Positions 58,565 to 64,000 of a stretch of 64,000 nucleotides of DNA are shown piece after piece (position 1 is the first letter of the stretch; each line of letters begins with the position of its first letter). Source of the DNA: Palsa-1150 sp036490515 (lineage in GTDB: Bacteria; Myxococcota_A; Polyangia; Polyangiales; Polyangiaceae); assembly GCA_036490515.1 (NCBI GenBank), contig DASXDU010000014.1:71659-135658 (forward strand). Direction: 5' to 3'. The position numbers and the translations under genes were made by a program. A model generated the notes under the pieces. The model had not been told where the DNA came from. It worked only from the letters and a program-made list of their open reading frames with translations, and ran no database searches.

Positions 58565-58653
58565 GCCCCTCCTCTTAGCACCGCGCGGCGCGCCGCGGCG
58601 CACCGCCCGACCCCCGCCCACGACGCGGCGAACGACGTGCTACGACCCCCGCC

Positions 58654-59823
58654 ATGGCCGACGCGCCCTCCGCCTCGCTCGACACCCTCTGCATCCACGC
58701 CGGGCAGGAGCCCGACCCCGTCTCCGGCGCCGTGATGACGCCCATCGTCCTCTCGTCCACGTTCGCGCAGGACGGGCCCGGCGTGCACAAGGGCTACGAC
58801 TACTCGCGGGCCGGCAACCCCACGCGCGACGCGCTCGAGAAGTGCCTCGCCGCCCTCGAGGGCGCGAAGCACGGCGTCGCGTTCGGCAGCGGGTGCGCGG
58901 CGACGACGGCCGTGCTGCTCACGCTGAAGAGCGGCGACCACGTGCTCGTCGGCGACGACGTCTACGGCGGCACCTTCCGCATCTTCGACAAGGTGCTCAA
59001 GCAGTTCGGCGTCGACGCGTCGTTCATCGACATGACCGATCCGGCCAAGGTGCGCGAGGCGATGCGCCCGTCGACGCGCCTCGTCTGGATGGAGACCCCC
59101 AGCAACCCGATGCTCAAGGTCTTCGACGTCGCCGCCATCGCCGAGATCGCGCGCGGCCGCGGCATCCCCCTCGCGGTCGACAACACGTTCGCGACGCCGA
59201 TGCTCCAGCAGCCGCTCGCGCTCGGCGCCGCGCTCGCCGTCCACTCGACCACCAAGTACCTCAACGGCCACTCCGACGTCGTCGGCGGCGCCGTCATGAC
59301 GAGCGACGACGCGCTCGCCGAAAAGCTCCGCTTCCTCCAGAAGTCCGTCGGCGGCGTGCCGAGCCCCTTCGACTGCTACCTCGTCCTGCGCGGCCTGAAG
59401 ACGCTCGGCGTCCGCATGCAGCGCCACGTGCAGTCCGCCCGCGGCCTCGCCGAGTGGCTCGCCGCCCACCCGCGCGTCGCGCGCGTGCGCTACCCCGGCC
59501 TGCCGTCGCACGAGGGCCACGCCCTCGCCTCGCGCCAGATGAAGGGCCCCGGCGGGATGATCAGCTTCGAGCTCCGGGGGACGCTCGCGCAGTCGGCCGC
59601 GTTCCTCAAGGCGCTCCGCGTCTTCGCCTGCGCCGAGAGCCTCGGCGGCGTCGAGTCGCTCGCCGAGCACCCGGCCATCATGACGCACGCGAGCCTGACG
59701 GCCGAGGCGCGCAAGGCCCTCGGCATCGGCGACGGCCTACTGCGCCTCTCGGTCGGCCTCGAGGACGCGGGCGACCTGCGCGCGGACCTCGAGCGAGGCT
59801 TCGCGGCGTCCGAGCGCGTCTAG
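58654..59823 (+). CDS. Cystathionine gamma-synthase / beta-lyase family PLP enzyme
   Basis: A 389-residue fold-type I PLP enzyme of the trans-sulfuration group. The PLP-binding lysine is in HSTTKYLNGHSDVVGG (near residue 198); the Tyr/Arg pair is in YDYSRAGNPTRDALE (near 49), and ETPSNPMLKVFD, SLGGVESLAEHPAIMTH are family blocks. Whether it makes cystathionine (MetB), splits it (MetC) or works as a gamma-lyase cannot be told from these motifs. The end of the gene overlaps the convergent methyltransferase gene by 87 bases. The start ATG is 16 bases after a GCGAACGACG stretch and gives the expected N terminus. Confidence 0.92.
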   Translation: MADAPSASLDTLCIHAGQEPDPVSGAVMTPIVLSSTFAQDGPGVHKGYDYSRAGNPTRDALEKCLAALEGAKHGVAFGSGCAATTAVLLTLKSGDHVLVGDDVYGGTFRIFDKVLKQFGVDASFIDMTDPAKVREAMRPSTRLVWMETPSNPMLKVFDVAAIAEIARGRGIPLAVDNTFATPMLQQPLALGAALAVHSTTKYLNGHSDVVGGAVMTSDDALAEKLRFLQKSVGGVPSPFDCYLVLRGLKTLGVRMQRHVQSARGLAEWLAAHPRVARVRYPGLPSHEGHALASRQMKGPGGMISFELRGTLAQSAAFLKALRVFACAESLGGVESLAEHPAIMTHASLTAEARKALGIGDGLLRLSVGLEDAGDLRADLERGFAASERV

Positions 59824-60681
59824 GGCTGCGGCGCCTCCTACGGCGTCCAGAAACGCCACGCCGTCCGCGCCCTCGAAGCGGCGGCGCATCACGGCAAGCG
59901 CCTCCTCGCTCGCGTCCACCAGCAGGAACCGCCGCCCGAGCTCGCGCGCCGCCGCGCCGGCCGTGCCGCTGCCTGCGAAGAAGTCGAGCACCACGCCGCC
60001 GGGCGGGCACGACGCCTGGACGACGCGCCGCAGGACGCCGAGCGGCTTCTGCGTGGGATACCCGAGCTTCTCCTTTCCCGTCGGGCTCACGATCGTGTGC
60101 CACCACGTGTCGGTCGGCAGCTTCCCGCGCGCGGCCTTCGCCTCGCCGACGAGCTCCGGCGCCATGTAGGGGATGCGGTCGACCGCGTCGGCGTCGAAGA
60201 AGTACGCCCCGGGGTCCTTCGCGTAGAGGAGGATCGTGTCGTGCTTTGCCGGCCAGCGGCGCCGCGTGCGAGCCCCGTAGTCGTAGGCCCAGACGATCTC
60301 GTTGAGGAAGCAGGCGCGCCCGAAGATCGCGTCGGCGAGGACCTTCGCGTAGTGGACCTCGCGGTAGTCGAGGTGCAGGTAGAAGCTCCCGCTCGGCGCG
60401 AGGACCCGCCGCGCCTCGACGATACGCGGCTCGAGGAACGCGAGGTAGTCGTCGAACGCGTCGGCGAACGACCGCGACCCGAGGCGCGTGGTCCGGTACC
60501 GGTGCCCGCCGAACCCCGTCCGGTCTCCTTCCGGGTCACGCACGGTCGCCAGCGCGTCGCGCGCCTGCGCCCGCCCCGTGTTGAAGGGCGGGTCGACGTA
60601 GACGAGGTCCACCGAACCGTCGGGGACGTGCGCCAGGAAGTCGAGGTTGTCCGCCCGGACGACCAGGCCCGCGGGAGGCAT
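59737..60681 (-). CDS. Beta-class DNA (adenine-N6 or cytosine-N4) methyltransferase
   Basis: A 314-residue enzyme: catalytic motif IV is DPPFNTG (near residue 33), and the AdoMet motif I FFAGSGTAG (near 237) follows it, the motif order of beta-class methyltransferases such as DpnA or CcrM relatives. Target recognition region lies between (residues ~80-200). YPTQKPLGVL and GYPTQKP are typical. No restriction gene adjoins it, so it is an orphan whose site is unknown. Start: ATG 60681 fits the family N terminus; a GTG at 60708 is the alternative. Its last 29 codons overlap the PLP enzyme gene end on the other strand. Confidence 0.87.
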   Translation of the reverse strand: MPPAGLVVRADNLDFLAHVPDGSVDLVYVDPPFNTGRAQARDALATVRDPEGDRTGFGGHRYRTTRLGSRSFADAFDDYLAFLEPRIVEARRVLAPSGSFYLHLDYREVHYAKVLADAIFGRACFLNEIVWAYDYGARTRRRWPAKHDTILLYAKDPGAYFFDADAVDRIPYMAPELVGEAKAARGKLPTDTWWHTIVSPTGKEKLGYPTQKPLGVLRRVVQASCPPGGVVLDFFAGSGTAGAAARELGRRFLLVDASEEALAVMRRRFEGADGVAFLDAVGGAAALDALGRREASLEVRAQVARVLEADREAQ

Positions 60682-60738
60682 CGGCGGGCAGGTTACATAC
60701 TCCCCCACCGGGCAGTCACCGCGCTATGCTGCGGCCGC

Positions 60739-61386
60739 ATGGAGACTGCCGCGATGGTCCTTCGCATTCTTTCTACCTGGGCTCCCCTCCTCGCGGCCTC
60801 GTCGGTCGCCGTCGCCTGCTCCAGCACCAAGCCCGCCGCGCCGGATGCGTTCATCCAGGCGACCGTGGGCCCTGGCGACGGCGACTCGTCCACCGTCTGC
60901 CAGCTCGGCACCGTCGAGCAGTTCCTCGACATCGGCACCGCCACGGGCGACAACCCGGTGCGCGTCACCGACGGCAACCAGCAGGCCGGGTCGACGGTCC
61001 ACATCTCGTGCACCGTCGCCACCTCGGGCAGCGGCTTCGACATCAACCTCAACGCCACGCAGGAGGGCCTGCAGGGCGGGAGCCTCACGATCACCTCGCC
61101 CTCGGGCCAGGGCGCCGTGACGACGAGCGGCGGCACGGGCGTCACCGCCGTGTTCGAGAGCGGCCAGAACGGGACGTTCCGCGCCACGAACTGCACGCTC
61201 TCGTTCGCCTACCAGGGCGGCACCGTCCCCGATCAGCCGCCCATCGCGGCCGGCCGCATCTGGGGCCACATCTCGTGCCCCGACTCCGAGGTCGCCGGCC
61301 AGACGGTCCCGGCGCCCGACGGCGGCACCGAGAACCGCACGTGCGACGGCGAGGCGGACATCCTCTTCGAGCAGTGCGGCAGCTGA
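60739..61386 (+). CDS. Small predicted lipoprotein, function unknown
   Basis: A 215-residue exported protein. The signal WAPLLAASSVAVACSSTKP has a usable lipobox (VAVAC, cysteine near residue 26). The mature domain is beta-rich with Asn/Thr/Gly (ATSGSGFDINLNATQEG; GSLTITSPSGQGAVTT) and cysteines spaced for disulfides (CQLG, CTVA, CTLS, CPDS, CDGE, EQCGS). ATG at 60739 or at 60754 five codons later could start it; no ribosome binding site stands out. Divergent from the methyltransferase gene by 57 bases, convergent with the TPR gene after 16 bases. I know no family for it. Confidence 0.65.
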   Translation: METAAMVLRILSTWAPLLAASSVAVACSSTKPAAPDAFIQATVGPGDGDSSTVCQLGTVEQFLDIGTATGDNPVRVTDGNQQAGSTVHISCTVATSGSGFDINLNATQEGLQGGSLTITSPSGQGAVTTSGGTGVTAVFESGQNGTFRATNCTLSFAYQGGTVPDQPPIAAGRIWGHISCPDSEVAGQTVPAPDGGTENRTCDGEADILFEQCGS

Positions 61387-61402
61387 CGCGCGCGGCTCCC
61401 GC

Positions 61403-61924
61403 TCAGTCGTCCTCGTCGTCGGAGGGGGGCTTCTTGGCGCCGGGGATGGTCTCGAGGAGAGCGCGGGTCTCGACGGCGACCTCGAACTCGGGGTTCGTCG
61501 CGAGGTAGGCCTCGAGGTACGTGCGCGCCGCCGGGTCGTCGCCGCGTGCGTGGTACGCGAGGCCGACGGCGTGGAGCGCGTCCGGGTCGGCGGGCGCGCG
61601 CGAGAGCGCGGCGAGCCCCTCGCGCAGGGCGCCCTTCACGTCGCCGAGCGTGCGGAGCACGTGGCAGAGCGCGACGCGCGCCCCGATGTGCCCGGGCGCG
61701 AGCTTGATGGCCGCACCGTACGCGTCGCGCGCCGGCTCGAGCTCGCCCACCTCGAAGAACGCGATCCCGAGGAAGTAGTACGCGTAGGGGTTCCTCGGAT
61801 CGGCGCGGAGCGCCCCGCCGAGCTCCTGGATCGCCTCCCGGAAGCGCTCCTCGTGGAGCAGCTCCGTCGCCTCCTCGACCGCCTCCCAGTGCTTCGCGTC
61901 CTCTGCGTCTTCGGCCGTCGCCAT
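61403..61924 (-). CDS. TPR-repeat protein
   Basis: A 173-residue soluble protein made of about four TPR units (AVEEATELLHEERFREAIQELGGAL; PYAYYFLGIAFFEVGELEPARDAYGAAI; IGARVALCHVLRTLGDVKGALREGL; DALHAVGLAYHARGDDPAARTYLEAYL) with an acidic C terminus DDEDD. The ATG follows directly on the stop of the thioesterase gene (TGAATG), so the two are co-translated. No signal peptide. It is likely a protein-protein adaptor; no partner is evident in the window. Confidence 0.82.
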   Translation of the reverse strand: MATAEDAEDAKHWEAVEEATELLHEERFREAIQELGGALRADPRNPYAYYFLGIAFFEVGELEPARDAYGAAIKLAPGHIGARVALCHVLRTLGDVKGALREGLAALSRAPADPDALHAVGLAYHARGDDPAARTYLEAYLATNPEFEVAVETRALLETIPGAKKPPSDDEDD

Positions 61925-62359
61925 TCACTCCTCCCCGGCGGCGCGCAGCGCGCCGTCGAACGCCCCGCGCACCGCGTCGGGGATGCGCCGCGGCCGCATC
62001 GTCGCGAGCTCGATGAAGCCCCACGTCGTCGCGCCGCGCGCGAGCACCTGGCCGTCGGAGCGGCGCACGATCTCGGTCGCGCGCACGCACTTGGCGGCCA
62101 TCACGCTGGATATCCACGTTCGCGCAGCCAGGGCCTCGCCGCGTAGCGCCGGACGCAGGTAGTCGATCTCGTGGCGGACCACGACGAAGACCGCGCCGAG
62201 GCGCTGGTAGGCCTCGAGGCCCAGCCCCACCGCCGTCGAGTGCGCGATCGCCGCCTCTTGAATCCAGCGGACGAACGCGACGTTGCTCGCGTGCCCGAGG
62301 GCGTCGATGTCCGCGTCGGCGACGACCAGGCCGAGCTCATATGTGGCAGGTTCGCCCAC
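61925..62359 (-). CDS. Acyl-CoA thioesterase, 4HBT hotdog family
   Basis: A 144-residue hotdog-fold protein: the active-site stretch DIDALGHASNVAFVRWIQEAA (Asp near residue 17, His near 22, Asn near 25) matches the D-x-x-x-H-x-N pattern of 4-hydroxybenzoyl-CoA thioesterase relatives; the later FVVVRHEIDYLRPALRGE and AKCVRATEIVRRSDGQVLARG give the rest of the fold. It should hydrolyse acyl-CoA thioesters in the cytoplasm. First gene of a two-gene unit with the TPR gene. Divergent from the alpha/beta hydrolase gene. Confidence 0.88.
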   Translation of the reverse strand: MGEPATYELGLVVADADIDALGHASNVAFVRWIQEAAIAHSTAVGLGLEAYQRLGAVFVVVRHEIDYLRPALRGEALAARTWISSVMAAKCVRATEIVRRSDGQVLARGATTWGFIELATMRPRRIPDAVRGAFDGALRAAGEE

Positions 62360-62423
62360 GGGCGGCGGAGCCTAGCCGAAAGCGTGACCGGCGCGCACGG
62401 TTCGTGCTTCAACGGTCGTACGG

Positions 62424-63116
62424 ATGGCCCTTCCGGACTCCTTGGAAGCATTCCTCGGCACGGAGCGCGTGGCGCTCCTCAAGGAGATGGCGCTGGTGCC
62501 GCGCGACCTGCGGCCGGTGGTGCCCGAAGCGCGACCGGGCGACGACGTGGTCGTGCTCGTCCACGGTTTTCTGGCGAGCGCGGGCGTGTTCCGGCCGCTG
62601 CGAAAGCGCCTCGAGCGCGAGACCGGCGCGCGCGTCGCGACCTTCACGCACGCCCCGGGCGTGGGCATCCGCCGCATCGCGATGCGCCTCGCGTCGATCG
62701 TCGAGCGCATCCCCGAGGGCACGCGCATCACCGTGGTCGGGCACTCGATCGGCGGCCTGGCGGCGCGCTGGTACGTGCAGGAGCTCGGGGGCCGCGCACG
62801 CGTCGCCCGGACCATCTCGCTCGCGAGTCCGTTCGGCGGCGTGGCCACGGCGCCGAGGTACCTCGTCGGCGTCGACCTGCAGGAGACGAGCGGCGTCCTG
62901 CGGCGCCTCCGGCAGCACGCGCACGTCTGCGGCGTGCCTCACACGTCCGTCGTCGGCGAGGACGATACGCTGGTCGTCGGCGTGGACGCCGCGTGCCTCG
63001 GGTTCGGCGAGGTCGTGGTGCTGCCCGAGCGAGGGCACAACGCGCTCCTCTTCTGCGAACACGCCGCGGGCATCGTGATCGAGCGGGTTCGCGCGCGAAG
63101 CGACGAAGCGCGCTGA
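62424..63116 (+). CDS. Alpha/beta hydrolase, triacylglycerol lipase-like
   Basis: A 230-residue protein with an alpha/beta hydrolase core: oxyanion strand VVVLVHGFLAS (near residue 46), nucleophile elbow GHSIGG (near 107), and a late histidine in ERGHNALLF (near 209); Asp in the region GEDDTLVVGVD could complete the triad. No signal peptide. GRARVARTISLASPFGGV is typical of lipase-like and PGAP1-like esterases that act on lipid or lipid-anchored substrates. The gene ends just before a hexanucleotide repeat tract. Neighbours are not in the same unit. Confidence 0.85.
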   Translation: MALPDSLEAFLGTERVALLKEMALVPRDLRPVVPEARPGDDVVVLVHGFLASAGVFRPLRKRLERETGARVATFTHAPGVGIRRIAMRLASIVERIPEGTRITVVGHSIGGLAARWYVQELGGRARVARTISLASPFGGVATAPRYLVGVDLQETSGVLRRLRQHAHVCGVPHTSVVGEDDTLVVGVDAACLGFGEVVVLPERGHNALLFCEHAAGIVIERVRARSDEAR

Positions 63117-63506
<390 letters not shown>

Positions 63507-63824
63507 ATGCTGCGAATTCACGATGTGATGCTCGAGGCCATCGCCACCATGCGGCCCGTCGTCGGGGTGGTCGAGCGACGCGACCGTGACCTCGGTTCTC
63601 AACTGCGGCGAGCGGCCAGCTCGGTGGTGCTCAACGTCGCCGAGGGAAGCGGCTCGGCGGGTGGCAACCGCCTGCAGCGGTACCGCACGGCGCTCGGCTC
63701 GGCCCGGGAGACCTGGGCGTGCCTGCAGGTTGCGCAGGCGGCGGGCTACGTCGGGTCGCTGCCGCCTTCCCTGCCGGCTCTCATGAACCGCGTCATCGGC
63801 ACCCTCGTCCGCGTCACGGCGTGA
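63507..63824 (+). CDS. Four-helix bundle protein (23S rRNA intervening-sequence protein family)
   Basis: A 105-residue helical protein of the family first described from 23S rRNA intervening sequences (TIGR02436-like). The marks are LGSQLRRAASSVVLNVAEGSG near residue 28, RLQRYRTALGSARETWACLQVA near 51, and the final helix. These proteins form pentamers of four-helix bundles; their function is not established. The start is decided by AAAGGAG seven bases upstream. A second member lies convergent 39 bases away. Confidence 0.85.
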   Translation: MLRIHDVMLEAIATMRPVVGVVERRDRDLGSQLRRAASSVVLNVAEGSGSAGGNRLQRYRTALGSARETWACLQVAQAAGYVGSLPPSLPALMNRVIGTLVRVTA

Positions 63825-63835
63825 GCGAGCAGCGC

Positions 63836-63863
63836 GGCGAGCGGCCCACCCGAGCCGCTCGCC
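63836..63863. terminator. Hairpin between the two convergent four-helix bundle genes
   Basis: GGCGAGCGGC (63836-63845) and GCCGCTCGCC (63854-63863) form a perfect 10-base stem with an 8-base loop. It occupies the centre of the 39-base gap and reads equally well in both directions, as a bidirectional terminator would. No U-run is present on either strand. Confidence 0.6.
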
Positions 63864-64000
63864 TCAGCGCACGTTCTTCACCAGCACGGCGCGCACATGG
63901 TCGATCTTGTCGAGCAACCCCGCGTCGATCCCGTCGACGTACCCGAGCGCCAGCGCCGAATCGAGGCAGGCCGCGGTCTCCCGCGCCGACCCGAGCGCGT
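63864..64000 (-). CDS. Four-helix bundle protein, C-terminal fragment (second copy)
   Basis: The C-terminal 45 residues of a second member of the same family run off the window end. They read LGSARETAACLDSALALGYV, then IDAGLLDKIDHVRAVLVKNVR and stop, matching the pattern LGSARETWACLQVAQAAGYV of the neighbour. The two genes face each other over a 39-base gap with a perfect hairpin. The N terminus is outside the window. Confidence 0.75.
   Translation of the reverse strand, partial: ALGSARETAACLDSALALGYVDGIDAGLLDKIDHVRAVLVKNVR

Overview
The window is very GC-rich (third positions almost all G or C), dense with lipoproteins, TPR proteins and Ser/Thr kinases, and carries an FHA-linked sigma-54 activator, an MXAN_5187-type C-terminal domain, AgmX/PglI-type TonB tails and a Glt-type motility cluster. 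This points to a chromosomal segment of a myxobacterium (Myxococcota), probably of the Polyangia side rather than Myxococcus itself. No insertion sequence, prophage, rRNA operon or CRISPR array is visible; one tRNA (His) is present.

Layout. 1-5.5 kb: end of hemB, a lipoprotein, then a plus-strand run ribE-ribB(X)-ribH-nusB followed by a stand-alone M17 N-terminal domain protein, a Nudix hydrolase and a HTH/receiver-like protein. 5.5-12.7 kb: cell-wall amidase, a YbjN-like protein, proline-rich and PEGA/TPR envelope proteins, a lipoprotein and an FHA sigma-54 activator. 12.7-35.4 kb: a 22.7-kb minus-strand block which I read as the core of a gliding-motility (Glt) or sister spore-coat (Nfs) export machine: gltC, gltD, gltE, a small exported protein at the gltF position, gltG, an extra TPR lipoprotein and a 3794-residue TPR protein (gltI/agmK-like). 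35.4-46.3 kb: a Cys-rich lipoprotein, YraN-like nuclease, HAMP and HEAT-repeat proteins, an adhesin-like membrane protein, ftsY, two outer-membrane beta-barrels of the GltA/GltB kind, another HEAT protein and a Cache/HAMP sensor. 46.4-50.7 kb: histone deacetylase-like amidohydrolase, tRNA-His, two large secreted or lipid-anchored proteins. 50.8-58.6 kb: four kinase-fold genes around a diheme cytochrome/rhodanese fusion and an ABC-2 exporter. 58.7-64 kb: a trans-sulfuration enzyme, an orphan beta-class DNA methyltransferase, a lipoprotein, a TPR protein, a thioesterase, an alpha/beta hydrolase, a hexanucleotide repeat, and two convergent four-helix-bundle (23S rRNA IVS-type) genes.

How it works together. 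GltG (FHA, one membrane span, TonB-like tail) would couple cytoplasmic signalling to the periplasm; GltC, GltD, GltE and the giant TPR protein would form the periplasmic and outer-membrane scaffold; the two beta-barrels would provide outer-membrane sites. GltH, GltJ, GltK and the AglRQS motor are not in the window. A perfect TTGACA box lies upstream of gltC, a second promoter-like element precedes the gltF-position gene, and an intrinsic terminator follows gltG, so the block is probably several transcription units. The most unusual observations are the contiguous gltC-D-E-F-G-I order, the ~40-module giant TPR protein ending in what looks like a dead M48 peptidase, and the RibB protein whose GTP cyclohydrolase II half has lost its zinc cysteines.
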